A stretch of DNA of 38,942 nt, taken from NCBI GenBank assembly GCA_964565335.1, contig CAZMEN010000023.1, positions 1 to 38,942 of the forward strand, written 5' to 3'. Source of the DNA: Litorimonas sp964565335 (GTDB taxonomy: Bacteria > Pseudomonadota > Alphaproteobacteria > Caulobacterales > Maricaulaceae). Below are positions 23,830 to 33,546 of this stretch, piece after piece (position 1 is the first letter of the stretch; every line of letters starts with the position of its first letter). The notes below the pieces were generated by a model. It was not told the origin of the DNA, made no database searches, and saw only the letters and a program-made list of their open reading frames with translations. The translations under genes and the position numbers were made by a program.

Positions 23830-24570
23830 ATGCGCGAAAATTATACTTTGAAACGCCTTTACATATCAGAGCCTCTTTCGGAGGGCGCGTCTGTTTCTTT
23901 GCCGAAACCTCAAATCCATTATGTGGCAAATGTTTTGCGCATGAGCGAAGGGGAAGAGTTGCGGTTGTTTAATGGCGGTGATGGAGAATGGAGGGCAGAG
24001 GTAACGGCTCTGTCGAAAAAATCTGTAACACTTGCTCTCACAAAGTGCTTGCGGCGTCCCAAAGTTATGCCGGATTTACGTTTGGCCTTCGCGCCTATAC
24101 GTCGTCACAGGAAAGCGTTTATCTTTGAAAAATCTACGGAGTTGGGGGTGGCGGGATTTGAGCCTATTCTGACGGCCCGCACACAGTTTCCGAAGCTTAA
24201 TCTCGAAAAGGCTCGCGCTCAAATTATTGAAGCGGCAGAGCAAACAGAACGATTAGATATTCCAACGGTTCAAGAACCAATACAATTGATGGAATGGATG
24301 CACCGGCAATCCGAGCGGACGGTTATTTTTGCTGATGAAGCCGGAGATGCCGCCCCGGCTTTGGACGGTATGAAAGTGGTTGTGTCACCCGTCACATTGC
24401 TTGTCGGGCCAGAAGGCGGGTTTGCCCCTCAGGAAAGAGACGCTTTGAGGAGGATGAAAAATACGCGACCCGTCTCTTTGGGCCCTCGTATATTAAGAGC
24501 CGACACGGCGGCGTTATCTTTGCTGACGCTTTATCAAGCTGTGCAGGGCGACTGGAATGAGACGCTCTGA
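23830..24570 (+). CDS. rsmE: 16S rRNA m3U1498 methyltransferase
   Basis: A 246-residue SPOUT-class methyltransferase that modifies U1498 of 16S rRNA. An N-terminal PUA-like domain contains HYVANVLRMSEGEELRLFNG. The knotted C-terminal domain contains KSTELGVAGFEPILTART, LLVGPEGGFAPQE and SLGPRILRADTAAL, which bind SAM. The start is 41 bp from the ubiA start. In many relatives rsmE is followed directly by gshA; here a minus-strand aminotransferase gene sits between them. Confidence 0.95.
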   Translation: MRENYTLKRLYISEPLSEGASVSLPKPQIHYVANVLRMSEGEELRLFNGGDGEWRAEVTALSKKSVTLALTKCLRRPKVMPDLRLAFAPIRRHRKAFIFEKSTELGVAGFEPILTARTQFPKLNLEKARAQIIEAAEQTERLDIPTVQEPIQLMEWMHRQSERTVIFADEAGDAAPALDGMKVVVSPVTLLVGPEGGFAPQERDALRRMKNTRPVSLGPRILRADTAALSLLTLYQAVQGDWNETL

Positions 24571-24609
24571 AATTAATTTAGGCATTTTTCAGGGCGTTAT
24601 TCCAAGGGA

Positions 24610-25734
24610 TTATTTGAGAGCTAATTTAATCGACTCAACAATGTAATCTTGATCTGACTCGCTCAGATAAGGGTGCATCGGCAAAGCGATAACTTTGGTC
24701 ATAGCGTCCGTAGTATGGGCCATGCCGCCCTTGCCTACGGGATGGTCGCGATAGGCGGTTTGTTCATGAACCGGTTTGGGATAATAGCGCGCTGTCGGCA
24801 CGCCTTTCTCCCGCAAGGCCGCGCTTAATCCGTCGGGATCATCGACTTCGATCGTGAATTGCGCCCAAGTGGAAATAACTCCGTCTAGAACCGTTGGAAC
24901 CCGTAAAACCGAATTCCGCAAGCCGTCACAATATCGGTTGGCAATTTCATTTCGCTTTTCTATCTCATCAGCGAAGATTGCGAGTTTCTCAATCAAAATG
25001 GCCGCTTGGATAGAATCAAGCCGTGAATTTAATCCGACCCGTACATTGTCATATTTATCCGTTCCGCTGCCATGCATGTGAACGCTTTTCATAATGTCCA
25101 TTAACGCGGCATCATTTGTCAGAACGGCCCCGCCGTCTCCGTAGCACCCCAAAGGCTTTGCTGGGAAGAAGCTCGTCGTCGCGACATCAGAAAAATGCAA
25201 AGGCTGTTTTCCGTTTTGTGTCGTGCCAAAGCCTTGGGCGCTGTCTGCGATAAGCTTTAAATCATGCTCACGCACAATAGGGGTTAAGCGTTCGTAATCC
25301 GCAGATTGGCCAAACAAGTCGACAGTGATTACGCCCCAAGGCGTAAGATTGCCTTCGGCTTTCACGCCTTCAATGGCCTGCCGTAGACTGTCAGGACACA
25401 TGTTGTAAGTCTCGCGATCAATATCGACATAGACGGGCACGGCCCCCATCAAGGCGACAACTTCAACGGTTGCACAATAAGTAAAGCTTGGGCAAAATAC
25501 CGCAACACCGCGCGGAATACGCCATGACATAAGCGGCAAGAGTAAGGCGTCCGTTCCATTGGCACAGCCCAGGGCATGGTCGGCCTTACCAAATGTCGCA
25601 AGTTGCTGTTCAAATTTTTGGACTTCAGGACCTAAAATGTATCGGCCATGCTTTAAAACGCCCGCAATCGCGGTTTCGATTTGCGGTTTTATGCGGGCTT
25701 GTTGTGCGGCCAAGTCGATAAAATTCAGTGTCAT
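24610..25734 (-). CDS. DegT/DnrJ/EryC1/StrS-family sugar aminotransferase, WbpE-like
   Basis: A PLP enzyme of 374 residues that aminates a keto-nucleotide sugar for surface polysaccharide. NFIDLAAQQARIK opens the protein, and CANGTDAL is at 57-64. DSAQGFG (164-170) binds the cofactor ring, and SFFPAKPLGCYGDGG (188-202) has the PLP lysine Lys193. LPMHPYLS closes the family pattern. The wording of these motifs is closest to the WbpE/WlbC group that makes 3-amino uronic acid sugars, but the substrate is not certain. I chose the ATG at 25734 with AGGA 8 bases upstream. No other sugar genes adjoin, so it is an isolated gene between rsmE and gshA. Confidence 0.88.
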   Translation of the reverse strand: MTLNFIDLAAQQARIKPQIETAIAGVLKHGRYILGPEVQKFEQQLATFGKADHALGCANGTDALLLPLMSWRIPRGVAVFCPSFTYCATVEVVALMGAVPVYVDIDRETYNMCPDSLRQAIEGVKAEGNLTPWGVITVDLFGQSADYERLTPIVREHDLKLIADSAQGFGTTQNGKQPLHFSDVATTSFFPAKPLGCYGDGGAVLTNDAALMDIMKSVHMHGSGTDKYDNVRVGLNSRLDSIQAAILIEKLAIFADEIEKRNEIANRYCDGLRNSVLRVPTVLDGVISTWAQFTIEVDDPDGLSAALREKGVPTARYYPKPVHEQTAYRDHPVGKGGMAHTTDAMTKVIALPMHPYLSESDQDYIVESIKLALK

Positions 25735-25960
25735 AAAACCCGTCCTGTTTCGTAACGACATAAAGGGTCGCCACATGGGCTCAAAGTATTATCTTCAGAG
25801 ACGGTCATCACAAAGCTTTACAATTTACCGCAAAACGTTCGATGGACTTCGTGAATTTCTGCCTTCACGTGAAAGTGTAGGAAGGGGCCTTGTCCACACT
25901 TGTCGCATAAGAATGTACGGTCTATGTGTGCCATTCATTGCCGAGTAAGCAGGAAGTCTC

Positions 25961-27328
25961 ATGGCCGCACCCAGCTCGGGCGGAAACGCCCAACCCTTAG
26001 AAAATAAAGCCCAAATGGTGGATTATTTGGCCGCCGGGTCCAAACCGATTGAGGCATGGCGTATCGGCACGGAGCATGAGAAAATTGGCTTCTCGCAAGC
26101 GGGTTTCCTACCCCTGCCTTATGAAGGGGACTGTTCGATCAAAGCTATGCTCGAAGGTCTGCAACGCTTTGATTGGCAGCCTGTGATGGAAGACGGTAAG
26201 CTCATCGCGTTAAAGCGGGACGGGGCTTCGGTTTCTCTGGAGCCGGGCGGGCAGTTGGAATTATCTGGCGCGCCTTTGGAACATGTCCATCAAACTTGCG
26301 GGGAAGTTAGTCGGCATTTGCGCGAAGTTCGCGAAGTGGCGGATGAAATGGGTGCGGGTTTTTTATCTCTAGGCTTTAGGCCCGATACAAAGCTCGAAGA
26401 CGTGCCTATTATGCCTAAGGGGCGTTACAAAATTATGCGTGATTACATGCAAACGGTAGGCACGCATGGGCGCGAAATGATGTTTCGTACCTGCACGGTT
26501 CAAACCAATCTCGATTTTGGGGCCGAGGTCGATATGGTCAAAAAGTTTCGCGTCAGCCTCGCTCTCCAACCTCTAGCGACGGCCCTTTTTGCCAACTCTC
26601 CTTTTAAAGAAGGAGAGCTCAACGGATATAAGTCTTATCGCTCGCGTGTCTGGCTAGACACAGATAAAGACAGGACAGGTATGCTGCCTTTCGTGTTCGA
26701 TGAGGGGTTTGGATTTGAGCAATATGTTGATTACGCGCTCGATGTTCCGATGTATTTTGTCTATCGAAACGGTAAGTATTTAAATGCTGCGGGGAAGTCT
26801 TTCCGAGATTTCTTGATGGGCGAACTGGATGTTGTACCGGGCGAAGTCGCAACGCTATCTGATTTCGAGGACCATTTATCAACAATATTCCCCGAAGTGC
26901 GTTTGAAACAATTTCTGGAAATGCGCGGGGCTGATACGGGGCCTTGGGATGAGCTATGTGCCTTGCCAGCATTTTGGGTAGGGCTTCTTTATGACCAATC
27001 TGCGCTAGATGCGGCGTGGGATTACGTGAAAGATTGGACAGAGGAAGAGCGTTTAAATTTGCGCGTCGATGTCGCTCAAAATGGTCTTCAATCAAAGTTC
27101 AGGGATAAATCCCTACAAAATATTGCTAAAGACATCCTAGAGATTTCACGAGCGGGATTGAATTCACGGAATAGATTAAATGCGCATGGCGAGAATGAAA
27201 CTGTATTTTTACAGGACCTCGACCGCATGGCTCTATTGGGCGAAAACAATGCAGATAGGTTGATACGTCAGTTCAAAGGTGCGTGGGATTATGATATTAT
27301 GCGGACTTATAAGGAATGCATATATTAA
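25961..27328 (+). CDS. gshA: Glutamate-cysteine ligase (plant-type, alphaproteobacterial)
   Basis: Makes gamma-glutamylcysteine, the first step of glutathione synthesis. At 455 residues it has the length and motifs of the plant and alphaproteobacterial class: WRIGTEHEKIGF near residue 36 with the metal-binding glutamates, VSLEPGGQLELSGAP near 91, and MMFRTCTVQTNLDFG near 170. AGGAAG precedes the ATG by 4-5 bases. It stands alone here and converges on the first TonB receptor gene with 10 bp between stop codons. Confidence 0.94.
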   Translation: MAAPSSGGNAQPLENKAQMVDYLAAGSKPIEAWRIGTEHEKIGFSQAGFLPLPYEGDCSIKAMLEGLQRFDWQPVMEDGKLIALKRDGASVSLEPGGQLELSGAPLEHVHQTCGEVSRHLREVREVADEMGAGFLSLGFRPDTKLEDVPIMPKGRYKIMRDYMQTVGTHGREMMFRTCTVQTNLDFGAEVDMVKKFRVSLALQPLATALFANSPFKEGELNGYKSYRSRVWLDTDKDRTGMLPFVFDEGFGFEQYVDYALDVPMYFVYRNGKYLNAAGKSFRDFLMGELDVVPGEVATLSDFEDHLSTIFPEVRLKQFLEMRGADTGPWDELCALPAFWVGLLYDQSALDAAWDYVKDWTEEERLNLRVDVAQNGLQSKFRDKSLQNIAKDILEISRAGLNSRNRLNAHGENETVFLQDLDRMALLGENNADRLIRQFKGAWDYDIMRTYKECIY

Positions 27329-27338
27329 AATGTTCTGC

Positions 27339-29489
27339 TTAAAATGTTCCACTGAGGTTGGCGCGAAATAAAACTCCAAATTCACGTTCGCGGCTTTCAG
27401 TAAAGTTCAAGACACCAATGTCGCGCCTGTTGGTGAAAATTCTACGCTCAAAATCATCGCTGCTACTCAATAAATTGTTGAGTCTAAGGTTTAGGCGCAT
27501 GCCGAAAACATCTTTATGCTCTACGAAGACGCCAACAAAAGGGCCTTTAAACGTAAATAAATTAATCGCAGACAGGCGGTAATTCGCTGCGTTTCGGTTT
27601 TGACTTGCCTCAAACCCATAAGCGTAATCTGATTTCGGAATGTCATGACGGAAATTTGTATTCCAATGCCACCGGCTGTCGCCGTTTAAACGCCGATCAA
27701 AATTTTGAATCGGGTCGTTAAGGTGTGAAAAGTGCAATCCAAATCCTGCATTAAATTCCATGCCGTTGAGATTCCAATCTTCGCCCTTTAAGGTCAAATC
27801 ACTGTGAAGCGCATAGGTATAGGCAGTGCTGTCGAGATTGCCGACGGCATCCCCATTTTCGCCGACAGGAATACGGTCCACAAGATCAGTGATGATGCTT
27901 CCATCCAATGTGGTATTCCACGCATTGCCTTTGCCAAAATCTACTTCATAGGCCAGTTCGCCTCGCCAGCTTTGTGATGGTTTCAAATTGGCGTTGGCGC
28001 TATTGGCCTCATCATTATTCAAATTCACTGAGGCGATAAAGTCGAAGAAGTTTAATTGTCCGACTTGGCGTTCAATTTTTGCGCGCCACAATTGTCCCTC
28101 GGCGGGTTTGTACGTGGTAGAGAGAAAACCTTTAGGCCGAATGAAGTCTCGACGGGTTTCATTCGCGTTATCCTCTCCGCGCTGTAACAGCTCAGAATAC
28201 TCAATACCGACAGAGGCTTGGGCGTCCCATTTGGTAGAGAGAGGGCGGCTATGGGTAAGAGTGGTTTCAGCGCGCTTTTCTTCAACACGTGCACTTGCGC
28301 CTGTTAGAGTTTGGGAAACATAGTCCCCGTTTTCTAGTTCACTAAGAGCTGCGTCAATGTCCAGATAGTTAAAAGCCCCTTCAATTCCGAATTGCCAATC
28401 GCGCCCGCCTTTTGGCGACCAAGAATATTCGGTACGCAAAATAGTTTCGGCTTCATCCGCTTGGCGTTGGAACCGTGACCCTGACACCCTGTCTCTGTCT
28501 TCAAAGGCTTCGAATTGAGACACAGTCGGCGAGCTTTCAAAGCGGTAATAGCCAATCGTTTTTAATCGACCTTTTGTTGAAAAGAGAGAGAAGGGGAGTT
28601 CATAATCCGCGCCCAGAGACATATTCCATTCGTCTTCGGAACTTTTGAAGAACGTAAAAAGGTCTTCACCGAGATCCGTTTGTGCTTCGCGGAGCGAACT
28701 TTCGGTACCGTCAAAGGTGAACTGATTAATCTCTAGATTTAAATTGCCAATGTGATCGGCCTTGGGCTTCCATGTCAAATCAACCGTAGCGCCGGGGCTT
28801 TCACCGTAATTACGGCTCACCTCGTCCCGCGTTTCAAAGAGTGTGCCGTCGGCTTGTGTCAAGGTCTCCAGACCATAAGTGCCATTGCGAAAGGCGTTGT
28901 TTTTAAGTCCTAGTGTATACGTAAGGTTTCCTGTTTCGCCCGAAACATTCACATTGCCGCGCAAATAATTCGGTTTCAGACGAGGACGAAATTCAGGGGA
29001 CCATTCAAATGTTCCCGAGAGCCCTGTTGATTTGGTTGTGATATTCGCGACTTGTCCGGCCAATCCCGGGATATCCAAAGAGGCCCCGTCAAGGATTTCA
29101 ATTTTGACAACATTGGTAGCCCCGATCCGGGAGAGTTGTTGGCCGACATCTGTTTTGCCTGTCAGGCGATCTCCGTTAATCAACACATTAGCGCCCCCTT
29201 GCCCAAGTCCGCGTCCGAAATTTGCGCCGCTGAGATTAAAACCGGGAATGCGGCGGATCATATCTAATGCTGTGGCGGGTGCGTATTGCTCAAAATAATC
29301 TGCATCAAAACTCTGCGTTTCAACAGCCGCCGCCTTGGAGGTGTCTGATGATGCCTGGGCTAAAACAGGGGCTGCCGAAAGGGGTAGGATGAAGACTGTG
29401 GCGAGGCACGCGGCTTTAAATGCATGCTTAGTTTGAGATTTTTTTACATTAGAGTTATTGATAAAATTCAGGCTTTGGCACTCAGACAT
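27339..29489 (-). CDS. TonB-dependent receptor (tandem paralogue 1)
   Basis: An outer-membrane receptor of 716 residues. The signal peptide ends near residue 44 (PVLAQA). A plug domain (about 60-160) has ALDMIRRIPGFNLSG, NVLINGDRLTGK and KIEILDGASLDIPGLAGQVANI. The barrel of about 22 strands ends in the terminal Phe (LSGTF) expected for outer-membrane insertion. No clear TonB box was seen. It is a close relative of the next receptor (29614-31716), sharing the DGASLDIPGL-GQVANI plug sequence. The substrate is unknown. GGGGAA lies 8 bases before the ATG inside a possible hairpin (29495-29516). Confidence 0.9.
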   Translation of the reverse strand: MSECQSLNFINNSNVKKSQTKHAFKAACLATVFILPLSAAPVLAQASSDTSKAAAVETQSFDADYFEQYAPATALDMIRRIPGFNLSGANFGRGLGQGGANVLINGDRLTGKTDVGQQLSRIGATNVVKIEILDGASLDIPGLAGQVANITTKSTGLSGTFEWSPEFRPRLKPNYLRGNVNVSGETGNLTYTLGLKNNAFRNGTYGLETLTQADGTLFETRDEVSRNYGESPGATVDLTWKPKADHIGNLNLEINQFTFDGTESSLREAQTDLGEDLFTFFKSSEDEWNMSLGADYELPFSLFSTKGRLKTIGYYRFESSPTVSQFEAFEDRDRVSGSRFQRQADEAETILRTEYSWSPKGGRDWQFGIEGAFNYLDIDAALSELENGDYVSQTLTGASARVEEKRAETTLTHSRPLSTKWDAQASVGIEYSELLQRGEDNANETRRDFIRPKGFLSTTYKPAEGQLWRAKIERQVGQLNFFDFIASVNLNNDEANSANANLKPSQSWRGELAYEVDFGKGNAWNTTLDGSIITDLVDRIPVGENGDAVGNLDSTAYTYALHSDLTLKGEDWNLNGMEFNAGFGLHFSHLNDPIQNFDRRLNGDSRWHWNTNFRHDIPKSDYAYGFEASQNRNAANYRLSAINLFTFKGPFVGVFVEHKDVFGMRLNLRLNNLLSSSDDFERRIFTNRRDIGVLNFTESREREFGVLFRANLSGTF

Positions 29490-29494
29490 TATGC

Positions 29495-29538
29495 GGTTCC
29501 CCTTTCGAACGGAACCCCTTTAGATTACAGGTGTAATC
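29495..29538 (-). promoter_or_regulatory. Leader hairpin over the ribosome site and a palindrome upstream of receptor 1
   Basis: GGTTCC (29495-29500) and GGAACC (29511-29516) can form a hairpin whose arm includes the AAAGGGGAA ribosome site. GATTACA-GG-TGTAATC (29523-29538) is a perfect 7-bp inverted repeat just upstream. Either could set receptor expression. No Fur-like sequence was recognised. Confidence 0.35.
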
Positions 29539-29613
29539 AATCCAAATAAAGATTTGTTAAATAGCCGCAAGGTTGACGTGTAAGGCTTAATCTGGGACGC
29601 GTTGAGCCTTGCC

Positions 29614-31716
29614 CTAGAACGAGTCCGTGACAGATATCGAGAAGCGTCGACCGCGTTGACGATTAAATCTTTCAATTTGAAGCAAATCTCCAGAGCGGTC
29701 TGGTGAAAAAATACGTCTCTCTCGCCGTGACTCGAAATTCATTATATTGGTCAATGATACTGTCCATTGCATGCCGAGCAGGTCTTTATGAATGAATGAC
29801 AATCGCGTTTCGGGTTTGATAAACCTCGTATCGAAAATCTCACCGACACGGAAAAATCGACTGTTGCGGCTTTGTTCAATCTCTGCTTCCCACGTCAAAG
29901 ATGTGTTCGGAATATCATGGCGTAATTCAATGTCGTAATTCCAGAGCAGGGTTGAATTAATTGCCCGGTTTATGTTTGTTACAGGGTCTTCGATTGAACT
30001 GTCAGAGAGCCGTCCATCTGCTTCCAGCCGCATCCCTTTCAATCCGATAGAATCCATGACCCACGTCATATTAGCACTTACGCCGTATATCGTAGCTGAG
30101 TCTAAATTGCCCGGCCCTTCGACAATGGACCCATCATCCAGTGTAATAGGAATGCGGTCCAACGGGTCATCAATGAAATCGACAAAGGCGCGTATATTGC
30201 CGGAAATATTTTGACTATTCACGCGCTCTAATTCAATTTCGCCGCTCCATCTTTGATCTGGGACTGTGGCATTACCTTGATTGGCATTACCCTCGGTCAG
30301 GTTGACCGTTGAAACAAATGTGCCGAAGTCCAACTGCCCAACAGACCGTTCGATTTTGCCGCGCCATGTGTATGTAGGAGATAAGGTGTAAGAGGCACTT
30401 AAAAAGCCTTTTGGACGAAAGAAGGATTCCGGCTCGGCGTCTGATGTCGGGACGCTAATTTCCGAATACTCTGCGCCGAAAGAGGTTTGTAAATTGATAT
30501 TGTCGGACAGGGCCCAGCTTTGAGTGATGTTAGACTGCAAGCGAGTTTCTTCAATAGTGACGGGGTCATCGTCAGGAAGGTCATTATCAACAAAAAACTG
30601 AGTCTCGCTGTCTAGTTTGTTGAAAGCTGCTTCAGCGGCAAAAGCCCAATCCATTTTTTCGCTACTGGCCCAAGTATACTCAGTACGGCCGATATATTCC
30701 GTTTCCACATCATCACGTAGAAAATTAGAGGTCGTTACGGGTTCCCCGGTTTCATCAAAAGCGAAATTCCGATCAAACTCCGAATTCTCAAGACTATGCA
30801 GGCCAATCAATTTTAATGTTCCGCCGTCACCCCATAGATCGAATCCGGTTGAATAGTCTCCGCCAATCTCGTAACTATATTCATCTTCGCCGTTTCGTCC
30901 GACAGATATCCCAGAAACAGAATTGGGGCTGATGGCGCTAAATGTTTCTACAATTCGCTCATTTCGGTTTCGCAAGCCTCCGGATAAATTCAGATTGGCA
31001 ACATCGCCGTTAAAACGGTTGAGGGTGAGATTAACATCCAAAGTAGGGCGCTGTTGTTGAAACGCGCTGTCCTCAAACCGGTCTTGAATGAGTGCGCCAT
31101 CCCCATCAAAGAATTGCTCAGGGCCTTCATCAGTGAAAGTAAATTGGCCGAGTTCAAGACCGATGACATAGTCCAGATTACCGCGCTTCCCTGATAAATT
31201 GAGGGCCCCTTCAAGGAGTTGAGGTTCTGTGCCTTCTTCGAACCGCGCAGCATAACGCCAACTGCCTGACAGAGACCCAGATTTAGCGATAATATTTGCT
31301 ACTTGTCCGGAGAGGCCCGGAATGTCCAAAGACGCGCCATCCACTATTTCGATACGGGTGACAGAATCAGCCGGAATTCTGTTTAAAATATCGCGAGCGT
31401 CGGATGATTTCGAGGAAGGACGCCTACCGTTAATCAAAATATTTAAAGAGGCTTGCCCAAACCCTCGTTCGCCGCCTTCACCGCCTTGCAAAATAAAGCC
31501 GGGTATCCGGCTGACCATGTCGCGAGCCGTATTGGGTTGGAACTGCGTGAAATCATCAGGCGCGTAGACCGCTTGCAGGCTACTATTCTCAGTCGTTTCG
31601 GGCGATGGATTCGACTCGGTTTGCGCCAGAGCAGCCGAAGACATCGCTGCGAGGGTCAGGCCAAGTCCAATGGATGAAATTGAGTTATAGAATTTATTAG
31701 TCAAAGGTCGTCCCAC
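29614..31716 (-). CDS. TonB-dependent receptor (tandem paralogue 2)
   Basis: An outer-membrane receptor of about 700 residues. The open frame extends to 31815, but the GTG at 31716 yields a proper signal peptide (MGRPLTNKFYNSIS, hydrophobic core, cleavage after AALAQ) and has AGAAAG upstream; the extra 33 residues look unlike coding sequence. The plug domain (about 45-150) carries ARDMVSRIPGFILQGG, LNILINGRRPSSKSSDA and RIEIVDGASLDIPGLSGQVANI. The barrel ends in Phe (SVTDSF). It duplicates the next gene downstream (124-bp spacer), so the two probably import related ligands, perhaps with different affinities. Confidence 0.88.
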   Translation of the reverse strand: MGRPLTNKFYNSISSIGLGLTLAAMSSAALAQTESNPSPETTENSSLQAVYAPDDFTQFQPNTARDMVSRIPGFILQGGEGGERGFGQASLNILINGRRPSSKSSDARDILNRIPADSVTRIEIVDGASLDIPGLSGQVANIIAKSGSLSGSWRYAARFEEGTEPQLLEGALNLSGKRGNLDYVIGLELGQFTFTDEGPEQFFDGDGALIQDRFEDSAFQQQRPTLDVNLTLNRFNGDVANLNLSGGLRNRNERIVETFSAISPNSVSGISVGRNGEDEYSYEIGGDYSTGFDLWGDGGTLKLIGLHSLENSEFDRNFAFDETGEPVTTSNFLRDDVETEYIGRTEYTWASSEKMDWAFAAEAAFNKLDSETQFFVDNDLPDDDPVTIEETRLQSNITQSWALSDNINLQTSFGAEYSEISVPTSDAEPESFFRPKGFLSASYTLSPTYTWRGKIERSVGQLDFGTFVSTVNLTEGNANQGNATVPDQRWSGEIELERVNSQNISGNIRAFVDFIDDPLDRIPITLDDGSIVEGPGNLDSATIYGVSANMTWVMDSIGLKGMRLEADGRLSDSSIEDPVTNINRAINSTLLWNYDIELRHDIPNTSLTWEAEIEQSRNSRFFRVGEIFDTRFIKPETRLSFIHKDLLGMQWTVSLTNIMNFESRRERRIFSPDRSGDLLQIERFNRQRGRRFSISVTDSF

Positions 31717-31937
31717 ACACTTTCTCTCGCCATAGAAGTGTTCTTTTGAAAGCTCAACTAAAAAGCCACGGAAAATTCGGTCTAATAGGATACTGTCCCA
31801 AAGGCGTTCTCTCATATTTTACGGCCCGAAAACCCGCGAAGGGGTTTGCGTGGGTGAAATCTTTGTGTCAAACATTGCGGTAATCAGGGGCACGGGGCTG
31901 CTCTTTCCAAATACACTAAACTCATAAGGGGAGTTTT

Positions 31938-33473
31938 ATGGTTGATAATATAACGACAGGGGCTGTCAAAAGTCCGAGGGATACCAGATTTTTTGGGCAT
32001 CCTGTGGGCTTGATGAACCTCTTTGTCACAGAAATGTGGGAACGCATGAGTTATTACGGCATGCGCGGCATGCTTGTTTTATTCATGACGGCGACAATCC
32101 TTGAAGGCGGCTTGGCGATTGGTACTGCAACAGCTTTTGCAATTTATGGTCTTTACACAGCCTCCGTTTATTTCATGGGCTTACCCGGGGGATGGATGGC
32201 TGACCGTCTGATTGGCTCTCAAAAAGCTGTTTGGTATGGCGGCATTGTTATTATGTGCGGGCATGTGGTTTTAGCCATTCCCAGCACGCCCACATTTTTC
32301 ATTGGTCTAATCCTTGTTATCTTAGGCACAGGCCTGCTTAAACCGAACATTTCGGCTTTGGTGGGGCAGCTTTATTCGTCAAATGATGAGCGCCGAGATA
32401 GTGGTTACGCCCTTTACTATATGGGCATTAATATTGGCTCGATTATTGGATATATCGTTTGTGGTGGCCTTGCTGAAAAAGTGGGTTGGCATGTTGGTTT
32501 TGGCGCGGCTGCGGTCGGCATGGCCTTTGGTCTTATCTTTTTCCACTTTACCAAATCGACTTTAAAGGGCGCAGGAGAAACGCCCGCCTCTCCCATGACC
32601 GCCGCGGGACAGCGAAAGAGCTGGATGGCTATTGGCCTCTTCCTTGTGGTCTTGACTGTCGTAACAGGTCTCATGCTGACTGGCACATTGAGCATCGATC
32701 CGATTGCAATCTCTAAAGGTGTTACCGTCGCATTCATTTGTATTTTCATTGCTTACTTCTGCATGATTTATTTCGGCGGCAAACTGTCAGGCGTTGAGAA
32801 AAAAGGTATGTGGGCGTTATTGCTCGTATGTATCGCTTCGACGTGTTTCTGGTCAGGTTTCGAACAAGCGGGCTCTTCGCTTAATTTGTTCGGGCGAGAT
32901 TTCGTGGATCGTAATATGTTCGGTTGGGAAATGCCGACAACGTGGCTCCAGTCTATCAATTCTTGGTTCATTATCCTCTTAACGCCTTTCTTCGTTTATT
33001 TTTGGCTGTGGCTCGGTAGACGGCTAAGCACTCCGGCTTACGGCATAAAAATGGGCGTTGGCCTTATTATTATGGGCCTTGGCTTTGTCGTCATGATTTA
33101 TGCGGCGCGTGCAGCGGCATCAGGCAATGTAACGGTCTTTTGGTTGGTTCTGACTTACTTCCTGCATACCGTAGGTGAATTATGGCTGAGCCCAATTGCT
33201 TTGTCAGCGGTGAGTAAACTCTCCCCGAAACGCTACATGGCGCAGTTAATGGGTTTGTTTGTCCTGACCTATTCAATGGGCAATATTATTGCGGGTCTAT
33301 TGGCTGGCGGTTTCGACCCCGAAAATGTTGCGGAAATGCCATCGCTCTTCACAACAATCTCAACCTTTGTCATCGGCGTCGGCGCCGTTGTGCTCCTTAT
33401 TGGGATGTTCACGAAAGGGTGGGAGAAAGAACTCGAAGACGCGAATGCTGAAGCAGAAAGAATTGCGTCTTAA
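31938..33473 (+). CDS. POT-family peptide transporter
   Basis: A proton-coupled oligopeptide symporter (PTR2/POT family of MFS) of 511 residues with about 14 membrane helices. The proton-coupling motif ExxERxxYY is at 32-40 (EMWERMSYY), and a GTGLLKPNISALVGQLY segment near 135 and FWSGFEQAGSSLNLF near 310 are typical. AAGGGGAG lies 4-5 bases before the ATG. It diverges from the TonB receptor pair, suggesting that the locus takes up peptides or amino-acid-like compounds, though this link is only positional. A strong terminator follows. Confidence 0.93.
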   Translation: MVDNITTGAVKSPRDTRFFGHPVGLMNLFVTEMWERMSYYGMRGMLVLFMTATILEGGLAIGTATAFAIYGLYTASVYFMGLPGGWMADRLIGSQKAVWYGGIVIMCGHVVLAIPSTPTFFIGLILVILGTGLLKPNISALVGQLYSSNDERRDSGYALYYMGINIGSIIGYIVCGGLAEKVGWHVGFGAAAVGMAFGLIFFHFTKSTLKGAGETPASPMTAAGQRKSWMAIGLFLVVLTVVTGLMLTGTLSIDPIAISKGVTVAFICIFIAYFCMIYFGGKLSGVEKKGMWALLLVCIASTCFWSGFEQAGSSLNLFGRDFVDRNMFGWEMPTTWLQSINSWFIILLTPFFVYFWLWLGRRLSTPAYGIKMGVGLIIMGLGFVVMIYAARAAASGNVTVFWLVLTYFLHTVGELWLSPIALSAVSKLSPKRYMAQLMGLFVLTYSMGNIIAGLLAGGFDPENVAEMPSLFTTISTFVIGVGAVVLLIGMFTKGWEKELEDANAEAERIAS

Positions 33474-33493
33474 ACGACTGTCCTCAATCAATA

Positions 33494-33524
33494 AAAAAGC
33501 CCGCTCAATTTGAGCGGGCTTTTT
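33494..33524. terminator. Bidirectional Rho-independent terminator
   Basis: The stem GCCCGCTC/GAGCGGGC with loop AATTT is flanked by AAAAA on the left and TTTTT on the right. It ends both the plus-strand POT gene and the minus-strand DUF937 gene. Confidence 0.9.
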
Positions 33525-33546
33525 CTTTGCTTAACGCTGTTTTAGA

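Noticed and set aside
23789..23929. 47-residue N-terminal extension of UbiA
   Set aside because: It overlaps the divergent rsmE coding region and lacks hydrophobic or conserved sequence.
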